Source: a bacterium (GTDB lineage Bacteria; Elusimicrobiota; Elusimicrobia; Elusimicrobiales; UBA9959). From it: a stretch of DNA of 64,000 nt. The notes under the pieces are model-generated. The model did not search any database. It saw only the letters and a list, made by a program, of their open reading frames with translations, and was not told the origin of the DNA. The position numbers and the translations under genes were made by a program. Each line of letters opens with the position of its first letter. The first letter of the stretch is position 1. The stretch is from positions 1-64,000 of the forward strand of contig JAJZPF010000006.1 of assembly GCA_021811315.1 (NCBI GenBank). The letters run 5' to 3'. Of this stretch, positions 23,018 through 30,273 are shown piece after piece.

Positions 23018-24327
23018 TGGGCCCCCACCGCTTTGACGCGATCATAAGCCCTGGGGTTATGGCAGCCCACCGCGCAGGACCCGCCGGTAGCGGTCTTCTT
23101 GAAAGTTATAGGCAGCATCCAGGTTCCGAACGGGACCTGCGTCCGGATATGCTTCTGCTGGCTGGCGGCATGCACCGCGTGGCAGGCCTTGCAGCTCCTG
23201 CCTTTCTCGGAATGGACATGCGAGTAATGCAGATTCACGTCGCCGTTGCGGAAGTTGGTCAGGGTCGTCGTTTTGGCCTCGCGCGCGATGTTCTTCTCGT
23301 GGCAGTTGAAGCACAGGGCATAAAGCCCATCCTGATAAGGGTTATAGAACCCTTCAGGGAAGAAGGTCTTCAGTATCTCCGGGTCGTTAGATCCGTGCGG
23401 GTCGTGGCAGGCCTGGCACTGGCCGAGGGCGACCGGCCCGTGCAGGAAGGGGCTCTTCAGCTCGGCGGCCTTCTCCTTGTGGCAGGAGGTGCAGAGTTTC
23501 GCGAGCGGCTCCTTAATAAGGCTCGGCTGCTCCGAGGCGTGGGGCACATGGCAGCCGGTACAGCCGGCCGCCGCCACCGCCGGATGCGGCCGCTTCACCG
23601 CTTTAAGCTTTTTAGCGATGTCATCATGGCAGTTCAGGCAAAGCTCTTTTTTTGAATCCGCCTGAAGCAGCAGCGGCTTGGGCGCGCTGTGCGGGTTGTG
23701 GCAGGTGGTGCAGCCGGTCTGCACCGGGCCGTGCATATACTTGCCGGCCAGGACGGAACGCAGTTTCTGGTGGCAGGACAGGCACAGCTCGGGCTGGCTG
23801 TCTTTAAGAAGCTTGTCGGTATCCGAGCCGTGCGGATCGTGGCAGAGGGCGCAGGAGATCTTGGCGGGTTTATGCTGAACGACCCCTTTCATCTTGTTCT
23901 CGTGACAGGAGGAACAGAGGGAGCCCATATTTTTCCCCCTCAGGAAAAATCTCTGCCCGGAGCCGTGCGGGTCGTGGCAGACCGTACAGGTCCTGGCCGC
24001 CTGGTGCTTAAACTTACTGGACCGGACTTTTCCGCGCAGCCCTTCATGGCAGGCCAGGCAGAGTTCCGGCTGGGCGCCGGCGAAAGAGAACACATGGCGC
24101 TTGGCGGGGTCGGCGGCGGGCTTCTCGTCCACATGGCAGACGGCGCACATATTGACCCCGACGGGGCCGTGCGTGAACTTATAGGCTCCCACCGCTTTGT
24201 GGCAGGTCATGCAGTCGGCCGGCGCGGTGCTTAATTCCACTGCTGCGGGCGCGGCCGGAACAGCCGCGGAAACCGGCATTACCGCCGGCAAAAGCAGAGC
24301 GAATAAAATATTGCCGTAGAAAGTCAC
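23014..24327 (-). CDS. 14-heme c-type cytochrome, secreted (possible 15th site)
   Basis: The 437-residue protein has a signal peptide (about residues 1-22) and 14 CxxCH motifs, many within a repeated CxxCHDPHGS plus CxSCH pattern of about 55 residues, so it probably grew by repeat of a diheme unit. A CX3CH variant (CAVGCH) near the C-terminus may bind another heme. It uses a GTG start behind a G-rich Shine-Dalgarno. It follows the NHL gene by eight bases and overlaps the TlpA-like gene. No anchor is visible; it should be a long periplasmic or extracellular electron wire. Confidence 0.93.
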   Translation of the reverse strand: MTFYGNILFALLLPAVMPVSAAVPAAPAAVELSTAPADCMTCHKAVGAYKFTHGPVGVNMCAVCHVDEKPAADPAKRHVFSFAGAQPELCLACHEGLRGKVRSSKFKHQAARTCTVCHDPHGSGQRFFLRGKNMGSLCSSCHENKMKGVVQHKPAKISCALCHDPHGSDTDKLLKDSQPELCLSCHQKLRSVLAGKYMHGPVQTGCTTCHNPHSAPKPLLLQADSKKELCLNCHDDIAKKLKAVKRPHPAVAAAGCTGCHVPHASEQPSLIKEPLAKLCTSCHKEKAAELKSPFLHGPVALGQCQACHDPHGSNDPEILKTFFPEGFYNPYQDGLYALCFNCHEKNIAREAKTTTLTNFRNGDVNLHYSHVHSEKGRSCKACHAVHAASQQKHIRTQVPFGTWMLPITFKKTATGGSCAVGCHNPRAYDRVKAVGAQ

Positions 24328-24335
24328 ATTCCCCC

Positions 24336-25370
24336 CTATTTCTTCTTAAGGTACTGAAAGATCTGAACGCGGCGGTTGTACGAATCTGAAACATAGACCC
24401 GGTCCGAAGGGTCTATAAAGATGCCGGCGGGCAGCTGGAAAGAAGCCGGGCCCGCGCCGTTGCCCCCGAAAAACAGCAACAGTTTACCTTCACGGTTGAA
24501 GATCTGCACCATATTAAAAAGCGCGTCCACCACATAGATATTGCCTTCCGAATCCGAAGCGACGCCGCGGGGACGGGCCATATAACCGGCCATATTCCCG
24601 CATTCGCCAAAATTGAACAGCGGCTTTCCCTCCGGGGAAAAGGCCTGCACGCGGCAGAGGATGCTGTCTGAAACCAGCACTGTGCCGTCCGGCTCCACCC
24701 AGAGATTGGCCGGCACCGACAGTTCGCCGGGGCCGGCGCCGTTCTTGCCGAATTCCATTAGAAAAGAGCCGGTGTCAGAGGAGAGTGCGACAATGCGGGA
24801 ATTTCCAGTGTCCGCGACCAGAACTTCGCCGCCGTGGCCAATGGAAATACCGGTAGGCTTCTTGATCTCCCCTCCCGCGGTTCCCAGTGAGCCGGTCTGC
24901 CAGAGTATTTTACCGTCAGGAGAATAGGCTTTCACAAGATTTACAGAGGAATCCGTGACGAAAACGCGGCTTGACTGGTCCACCGCGACGGAGATCGGAC
25001 TGGTCAGCCTTTCCTGCGCGCCGGCGCCGATGCGCCCCACCACTTTTTTATCCAGGTCGAGTATGACCACCGAGGCGCCCTCTGTATCGGCCACGAAGAT
25101 CCGCCCGCCCTGCACCCAGAGACCGTAAGGCCGCATGAGCGCCAGCCCCTCCTGCTCGGCGCCGGTGACTGTTTTCCAGATCTTCCCCCACGCGGTGCCG
25201 CTCTTGCCAGCAAGGTCGTTCTTGCCGGCAATGGCGCGGATAAAGCGGAGGCGGGGCTCGTCGGGAGCGGGCGGGAATACGATGTCAGGCGGCGCGGCCG
25301 CGAAAAGCGGCTGCGCGGCAAAGAACAGGACCATAAAGAAACAGGATGATATTTTCATTGTTGGTGACAC
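24336..25370 (-). CDS. Secreted NHL-repeat beta-propeller protein, second copy
   Basis: The 344-residue protein has a signal peptide (about residues 1-24) and about six NHL blades with recurring RGVASDSEGNIYVVD and NRRVQIFQYL units. It is a paralogue of the protein at 13550-14596, with the same N-terminal plan (PPAPDEPRLRFIRAIAG... GKIWKTVTG versus PEPPAPARLRFLEAHSG... GKVWKFLLG). Its start overlaps the stop of the 11-heme gene by 16 bases. Presence of one NHL protein in each of the two multiheme operons argues for a shared role in cytochrome secretion, scaffolding or surface attachment. Confidence 0.88.
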   Translation of the reverse strand: MSPTMKISSCFFMVLFFAAQPLFAAAPPDIVFPPAPDEPRLRFIRAIAGKNDLAGKSGTAWGKIWKTVTGAEQEGLALMRPYGLWVQGGRIFVADTEGASVVILDLDKKVVGRIGAGAQERLTSPISVAVDQSSRVFVTDSSVNLVKAYSPDGKILWQTGSLGTAGGEIKKPTGISIGHGGEVLVADTGNSRIVALSSDTGSFLMEFGKNGAGPGELSVPANLWVEPDGTVLVSDSILCRVQAFSPEGKPLFNFGECGNMAGYMARPRGVASDSEGNIYVVDALFNMVQIFNREGKLLLFFGGNGAGPASFQLPAGIFIDPSDRVYVSDSYNRRVQIFQYLKKK

Positions 25371-26329
25371 CCCTCACACATCGTCATCGGGTCTTCCCTG
25401 GTCAGTTTAGCAAGGAGGCCCGAATGCGGCAAATGGCAGGAAACACAGTCAAAAGGCTGATCCTTGCGCCGCGGGTCCTTAACGCCCTTCCTGGAGGTAG
25501 GATGCCCCGCGACAGGATGGTTGTTCTTTAAAGCGGCGTCATGGCAGGCCAGGCAGAGCTCCTGAGGCGGCTTCTTGAGCTGGCCGGGCAGGCGCATCAC
25601 GTGCGGGTCATGGCAGGCCATGCATTCCCCGCCGGCGAAGGGCGGGTGGACCACGGGTTTTTCGGAGAGCTTCTTGAAATCAGAATGACAGACGAAGCAG
25701 GTTTTCTCCGGGGTTTCCTTAAGGGCCGACTTCCCGTCCTTTCCCGCGGCTTCGTGGCACATATCGCAGGAGCGGGACTGAAAAGGAACATGCTGCTTCA
25801 CTTCCGTGATCAGTTTAGGGTTGGCGGAGGCGTGCGGCGAATGGCAGGCGACGCATTCGGTTTCGATCACGGTGATGCCGTTATGGGATTTTTTCACAGC
25901 CTCGTCGCCGAGAGTATGGCAGGTGGAACAAAGCTGGTTCACGGGAGCGCTTAACAGCGCGCGGTTCACGGAGCCGTGCGGCTGGTGGCAGGTCGAGCAT
26001 TCCATCTCCTTGTAGGGAGCGTGCACCGAAGCCTTGGCAAGGTCGCCCGCGCGCTCCTTGTGACAGGAGAGGCAAAGCTCCCTGCCCGGCAGGACCATCT
26101 TCGCCGGGTCTTTCGGGGAAGCGTGGCACTTCGAGCAGGCTTCCTCGGCCACCGGCGCATGCGCTCCCGGCGCCGCTTTAAGCTTCAGCGTCTCGGCGGC
26201 ATGGGATTCCGCGAAGGGGTCCTTTTTGACCTCTTCTTTTTTCTTGTCGAACAAACCGGCCTGGAGAACAGCGGCTGAAAAAATCAGCGCGAACAAAGCC
26301 GACGCCGCCGGAATTATAATTTTGCTCAT
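25355..26329 (-). CDS. 11-heme c-type cytochrome, secreted
   Basis: The 324-residue protein has a signal peptide (residues about 1-22, IIIPAASALFALIFSAAVLQA) and 11 CxxCH motifs, alternating CxxCHxPHx and CxxCH units typical of doubled-CxxCH proteins. I start it at 26329, where GGAGGAG lies three bases upstream and a promoter with extended -10 sits at 26346-26375; the longer frame is unsupported. It opens an operon with NHL, 14-heme, TlpA-like/TPR and 5-heme lipoprotein genes. The heme density of one per 29 residues suggests a closely packed periplasmic or surface electron carrier. Confidence 0.93.
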   Translation of the reverse strand: MSKIIIPAASALFALIFSAAVLQAGLFDKKKEEVKKDPFAESHAAETLKLKAAPGAHAPVAEEACSKCHASPKDPAKMVLPGRELCLSCHKERAGDLAKASVHAPYKEMECSTCHQPHGSVNRALLSAPVNQLCSTCHTLGDEAVKKSHNGITVIETECVACHSPHASANPKLITEVKQHVPFQSRSCDMCHEAAGKDGKSALKETPEKTCFVCHSDFKKLSEKPVVHPPFAGGECMACHDPHVMRLPGQLKKPPQELCLACHDAALKNNHPVAGHPTSRKGVKDPRRKDQPFDCVSCHLPHSGLLAKLTREDPMTMCEGCHQQ

Positions 26330-26345
26330 ACTCCTCCAGACACAC

Positions 26346-26375
26346 AGTATAACAAAACAGCGGCTTAGCCGGCAA
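26346..26375 (-). promoter_or_regulatory. Promoter of the second NHL/multiheme operon
   Basis: On the minus strand TTGCCG (26375-26370), an 18-bp spacer and TATACT (26351-26346) preceded by TGT form an extended -10 promoter. The leader would be about 10 nt and begins near the GGAGGAG ribosome binding site. The -35 overlaps the U-tract of the upstream terminator. Confidence 0.6.
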
Positions 26376-26406
26376 AAAAGAAAGGGACAGGCTTCAGCCC
26401 TGTCCC
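26371..26406 (-). terminator. Rho-independent terminator after the NapC-type gene
   Basis: The stem GGGACAGG (26384-26391) with CCTGTCCC (26399-26406) is followed on the minus strand by TTTCTTTTTT. It lies 20 bases behind the stop at 26427 and separates that gene from the operon starting at 26329. Confidence 0.85.
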
Positions 26407-26426
26407 CTTCTCCGCGGACACCCATT

Positions 26427-28166
26427 TTATTTATGGCACTCTTTGCAGGTTTCGGCGTAATTTTTCCGGAGCGGCACGCTCTTGTGGCCGCCGATGTCGT
26501 GGCATTTCACGCAGCCCATCATCTCGGTATGGTTCTTATGCGGCATCATCTTGCCGGCGATAGCCGCGATAGGGTTGGAGGCCGGGACTTTTACCGTTTC
26601 CGGCGGGACTTTAACCCCCACCTCCTGGTGGCACTGCGTGGCGCAGTAGGAACCGGAGATCAGCGGTTCCGCGGAAATGTCCGCGAGCTCCACCGCGAGG
26701 GCGCGGCCGGCTTCGCCCAGCGCGCGGTCGGCTTCGCGCATGATCATGGAAGTCAGGTAGATGTTGTGCTCTCCGTGGGCGGCGCCCAGGAACTGCTCCA
26801 GCCTCTCGGCGTGGGCCAGCGCCAGGCGCGCTTTCTTAAGTTCGGCCGCGGGGCGCGAGGACTTGGCCAGCTCGCTTTTCCCCGCCTCTATCTTGGCGGC
26901 CAGCTGCTTCAGGGCGGTCCCGACGTCGCCTTTGACATGGGCCCAGGTCCCCTTGAATTTCTCGCCGTGGCATTTCGAGCAGGCCTGCTCGGAGGCCTTC
27001 TGCGTATGGCCGCTGAACCCGCCGTTCTCGGTCTTGTCCTGGTAATGGCAGCCGATGCAGTTGACGCCCGCTTTGAACATCGGGCTGGGCAGCTCCGGCA
27101 GGGAAGCGCCCTTTATCTCTTCGGGCAGTCTCCCGGAGTAGAGCTCGAGCTGGGTAGAATGCTTGTCCTGGTGGCAATAGGAACAGTCGAAGCTTACGCC
27201 GACAGGATGGCTGCCGGGCATTCCTTTTACGCCGGAGCCGGAGGTGGAATCCTCCTGGGCCATTTTAAGCGGGGAGCTGTGCTTTATCTCCTGGTGGCAG
27301 TGGAAGCAGGCCACGTGGTGCTTGGTCACGTGGTTCTCGTGGATGAACGGTATATCCCCGTAGCGGTCCAGCTTTTCGGGCTGGTTATGGCAGGTGAAGC
27401 ACCTGTCCTTTAAAGCGGCCCCTTCGCCGCTTACTACGCCGAGGTGGCAGTTAAGACAGGTAACGCCCTGCTTGGTCACATAGTCCTTATGGTTATAGGA
27501 CATATTGCCGACCTTGAAATCTTTTACCGGCAGGTTATGGCAGGACAGGCAGCCGCCCAGCGGCTTAAGTTCCTTGCCGGAACCCATTCCCTTGAAATGG
27601 CAGGTATAGCAGGTGTCATAAGTGACTTCCATATGCTTGCCGACCATGATCTGCGAATGGCAGGAGGTGCAGCGCAGCTGCCTGCCGCGGCGCTTCTCGG
27701 TCAGATGCGGCCTGTGGTCGAAGCGCACGCCTTTGTCGCCGACCTTGACCCAGCCCTCGAGCAGCCTGGTGGCATGGCAGCCGTTTGCGAGACAAGCGGC
27801 GTCCTCAACCTCGGCGTAAGGCTTGGAGGAATAGGTGCGGGTGACGTACTTCACCACCTGCGACAGGGCCTGGAACTTGTGCCAGAGATGCGTCTTGACC
27901 GTGGACGGCGGGTAATGGCATTTCACGCAGGCGACCTTATTGTGCTTGGAGCCGTTCCAGGCGTCGTAATAAGGCTTCATGATATGGCAGGAATTGCAGA
28001 AATTAGGCGACTCGGAATAGTGCATGAGCGACAGCAGCGTTACCAGCGCGCCGACCGCGATAACGGTGACGGCGACCTTGAACCGGGGGGCGAGGTTTAA
28101 ATGCCAGCCTTTATCCTTGGTAATATCGATGCCGAGAAAATGTAAAAAACCGGAAAGCTTTTCCAT
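26427..28166 (-). CDS. NapC/NirT-anchored large multiheme cytochrome (menaquinol dehydrogenase candidate)
   Basis: The 579-residue protein begins with one membrane helix (about residues 30-48, FKVAVTVIAVGALVTLLSL) and the NapC/NirT signature FCNSCHIMKPYYDAWNGSKHNKVACVKCHYP, known from quinol-oxidising cytochromes. It has 13 CxxCH motifs plus a CX4CH (CLANGCH) and a CX3CH (CATQCH) variant. Residues about 400-500 form a heme-free helical stretch ending AAHGEHNIYLTSMIMREAD, similar to the helix pair with a His-Asn motif in NrfA/HAO-type cytochromes. It should take electrons from menaquinol and pass them to periplasmic multihemes. It is monocistronic, with a terminator on each side. Confidence 0.87.
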   Translation of the reverse strand: MEKLSGFLHFLGIDITKDKGWHLNLAPRFKVAVTVIAVGALVTLLSLMHYSESPNFCNSCHIMKPYYDAWNGSKHNKVACVKCHYPPSTVKTHLWHKFQALSQVVKYVTRTYSSKPYAEVEDAACLANGCHATRLLEGWVKVGDKGVRFDHRPHLTEKRRGRQLRCTSCHSQIMVGKHMEVTYDTCYTCHFKGMGSGKELKPLGGCLSCHNLPVKDFKVGNMSYNHKDYVTKQGVTCLNCHLGVVSGEGAALKDRCFTCHNQPEKLDRYGDIPFIHENHVTKHHVACFHCHQEIKHSSPLKMAQEDSTSGSGVKGMPGSHPVGVSFDCSYCHQDKHSTQLELYSGRLPEEIKGASLPELPSPMFKAGVNCIGCHYQDKTENGGFSGHTQKASEQACSKCHGEKFKGTWAHVKGDVGTALKQLAAKIEAGKSELAKSSRPAAELKKARLALAHAERLEQFLGAAHGEHNIYLTSMIMREADRALGEAGRALAVELADISAEPLISGSYCATQCHQEVGVKVPPETVKVPASNPIAAIAGKMMPHKNHTEMMGCVKCHDIGGHKSVPLRKNYAETCKECHK

Positions 28167-28324
28167 TGTTGAACCGTTCCTTGTATTAAGCCGGCTTTGC
28201 CCGCCGCTTTAGCAGATTGAGAACTTATGCGCGGGCGCCGTATATGGGTTACCTTGTATATTCTATGTTTTTGCCCCCCTTTCCCGCAAATTCACGGCGG
28301 AAAACACAAAAATCAACCGGCGCG

Positions 28325-28338
28325 TTGACTTAAGCCAA
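28325..28338. promoter_or_regulatory. Near-palindromic site upstream of the NapC-type gene
   Basis: TTGACTTAAGCCAA is palindromic except for one pair and has TTG/CAA ends at Crp/Fnr spacing. It lies about 160 bp before the start codon at 28166, next to the terminator of the preceding operon. The promoter itself is not clear. Confidence 0.3.
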
Positions 28339-28340
28339 TA

Positions 28341-28373
28341 AAACCAAGACCCCCGCGGCTTTGCGGAGGTCTT
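28341..28373 (-). terminator. Rho-independent terminator of the mtrA-mtrB-cbcL-like operon
   Basis: AAGACCCCCGC (28346-28356) pairs with GCGGAGGTCTT (28363-28373) with one mismatch, and the minus-strand side continues GGTTTTATT. It lies 28 bases beyond the stop at 28401. Confidence 0.78.
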
Positions 28374-28400
28374 GTCCTGCCGGGGCTTCGGCCCTTTCAG

Positions 28401-30269
28401 TTACTCTTTCTCTTCGGCCTCTTCTTTCGCCTCCGCGACGCGCGGCAGAGCGACTTTCCCGGTCAGCCAGGCCCAGTTCATGGGATAGACCGCGGGATCG
28501 AAGACCGTCCAGTAGGAATGCCAGACCAGGATCGCCAGGCAGGCGAGGATGGCTTCCATGAAATGTATAAGCAAGGCCAGGTCGATCACCCACTTGGGCA
28601 GGACCTGCAGCGACCAGTCCCTGAACCATACTACGCAGCCGGTGACCACCATCACGAAGCTTCCCCAGATCAGCGCCCAGTACTCTACTTTTTCCATGTA
28701 GCTGAAATGCCTGAATTTCGGGGGCTGGCCCTTGTGGAAGATATTGAATTTCTGCAGCTGGAAGAAATCCCTGACATCGTTCAGCCCTGGCAGCAGCTCC
28801 ATAAAGCACTTGCGGCCCTCCCGGAACGCCGCCAGCCAGAGAGCGTGGTAAACGGCCAGGAGAATGAACATCCCGCCGAAGACCCTGTGCAGTATGGTTC
28901 GCAGTGCCCCCCCGCTGGTCCCGGCGAAGAACACGGTATTGAAAAGGGAATCAGGATACCTGTGGCCGAAGCCCGTATAAGCGAGCCCGATGAAAGAGAG
29001 CGCAAGCAGGATATGCTGCACACGTTCGTTCACGGACATCCTCTCTTCGGGCGGGTGCGAATGCCAGCCGCTGACCGCTTTCCTGTACAGGTCGGCCAAA
29101 TTGTGAAGCATCATCCCGCCCAGGGTCAGGACGATAAGCAGGACATACGTATGCTTTACCATGTCCAGCAGCCACTCGTAGCTGCCGGCGGTCTGCGCGA
29201 CGGTCAGGTCCGAGTGGATCTTCCCCTTCGACACAAGTTCCCCGGCCTTCTTGTGGCAGGAGCCGCAGGTTTTCTGCAAATTAGCCGGGTTGACCGAGGA
29301 ATTGGGATCGGAGGGCGCGAGCACGTCGTGATATTTATGGCAGGACGCGCAGTTGGCCACCGTCAGGCTGCCCGCCCGGAAGGCCACGCCGTGGTAGCTG
29401 TCCATGTAACTCTTTACGGGGTTGATAGGCAGGCCGAACTGGGCCATGATCTTCTCGGAAGAGTGGCAGCTGCTGCAGGTCTTCACCACCGAACCGGAGA
29501 AGACGCTGGAGCCGGACTCGCCGTGCGCCTGGATGGTATGCTCGCCGTGGCAGGAAGTGCAGACCGGCGCCTCTTTATGGCCGCGCGCGACCTGCTTGCC
29601 GTGCACCGAGCTGGAATAGAGGGCGAACTGCTTGGTGTGGCAGCGGCCGCAGGTCTGGGGGACCCTGGCCCTGTTGATGCGGCTGGCCGAATTGGCCGGG
29701 AAATTAATATCGTGGTCGCCGTGGCAGTCGATGCAGATGGCCACTTTCGCATTTTTATCCTTCATGAAGGCCCTGCCGTGCACGGTCTTGTCGTAGGTGT
29801 TCTTCGGCTCGAAGAGGAACTTGCCGGCTGCGAAAAGGTCCTTGTGGCAGGTGTCGCAGGTATTGGGAATATTGGAGCGGTGCAGCGGGGAAGCCGGGTC
29901 CGTCGGCCTGCGCACATTGTGCGGGCTGCCGTGGCAGGAGAGGCAGATGGCCGGGCCGGACCTGGTCTTCGCGATAGCCTTGCCGTGGTCCGAGCCCATC
30001 AGCCGGTCGGCCACGTCGGTGTGGCAGCCGCCGCAGAAAACGGGCGGGGTCTTTTTTTCCGGGTGCGGATAGCCGTCTTTGTCCATGTGGCAGGAATTGC
30101 AGGCCAGGTCATGGTGCGTGGAAGCGGCCATGTTGGCGGGGTCCACGAAAGGCGCCCCGGAGCCTTTTTCCCCGTGGCACATCAGGCAGGGGTTGTCTTC
30201 GGCCGCGCGCGCCGCGGCGCCGCCGCACAGGAGGAAAGCGATGGAGAGGTAAAGAATATTTTTTTTCAT
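28401..30269 (-). CDS. CbcL-like fusion of 11-heme cytochrome c and diheme cytochrome b
   Basis: The 622-residue protein has a signal peptide (to about residue 22), 11 CxxCH motifs in residues 27 to about 345, then a membrane domain of about five helices. Histidines in the helices (MLHNLADLY, ILHRVFGG, AVYHALWL, LLIHFMEA) fit a HydC/FdnI-like cytochrome b. Geobacter CbcL has this architecture and moves electrons from menaquinol to periplasmic cytochromes during growth at low redox potential. Only four bases separate it from its paralogue upstream. It is the last gene before the terminator at 28341-28373. The name CbcL is used for architecture; orthology is not shown. Confidence 0.87.
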   Translation of the reverse strand: MKKNILYLSIAFLLCGGAAARAAEDNPCLMCHGEKGSGAPFVDPANMAASTHHDLACNSCHMDKDGYPHPEKKTPPVFCGGCHTDVADRLMGSDHGKAIAKTRSGPAICLSCHGSPHNVRRPTDPASPLHRSNIPNTCDTCHKDLFAAGKFLFEPKNTYDKTVHGRAFMKDKNAKVAICIDCHGDHDINFPANSASRINRARVPQTCGRCHTKQFALYSSSVHGKQVARGHKEAPVCTSCHGEHTIQAHGESGSSVFSGSVVKTCSSCHSSEKIMAQFGLPINPVKSYMDSYHGVAFRAGSLTVANCASCHKYHDVLAPSDPNSSVNPANLQKTCGSCHKKAGELVSKGKIHSDLTVAQTAGSYEWLLDMVKHTYVLLIVLTLGGMMLHNLADLYRKAVSGWHSHPPEERMSVNERVQHILLALSFIGLAYTGFGHRYPDSLFNTVFFAGTSGGALRTILHRVFGGMFILLAVYHALWLAAFREGRKCFMELLPGLNDVRDFFQLQKFNIFHKGQPPKFRHFSYMEKVEYWALIWGSFVMVVTGCVVWFRDWSLQVLPKWVIDLALLIHFMEAILACLAILVWHSYWTVFDPAVYPMNWAWLTGKVALPRVAEAKEEAEEKE

Positions 30270-30273
30270 GTCG

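Noticed and set aside
23014-24327. MtrC/OmcA identity for the 14-heme protein
   Set aside because: It lacks a lipobox and the ten-heme, multidomain layout of MtrC/OmcA; motif order fits doubled-CxxCH cytochromes instead.
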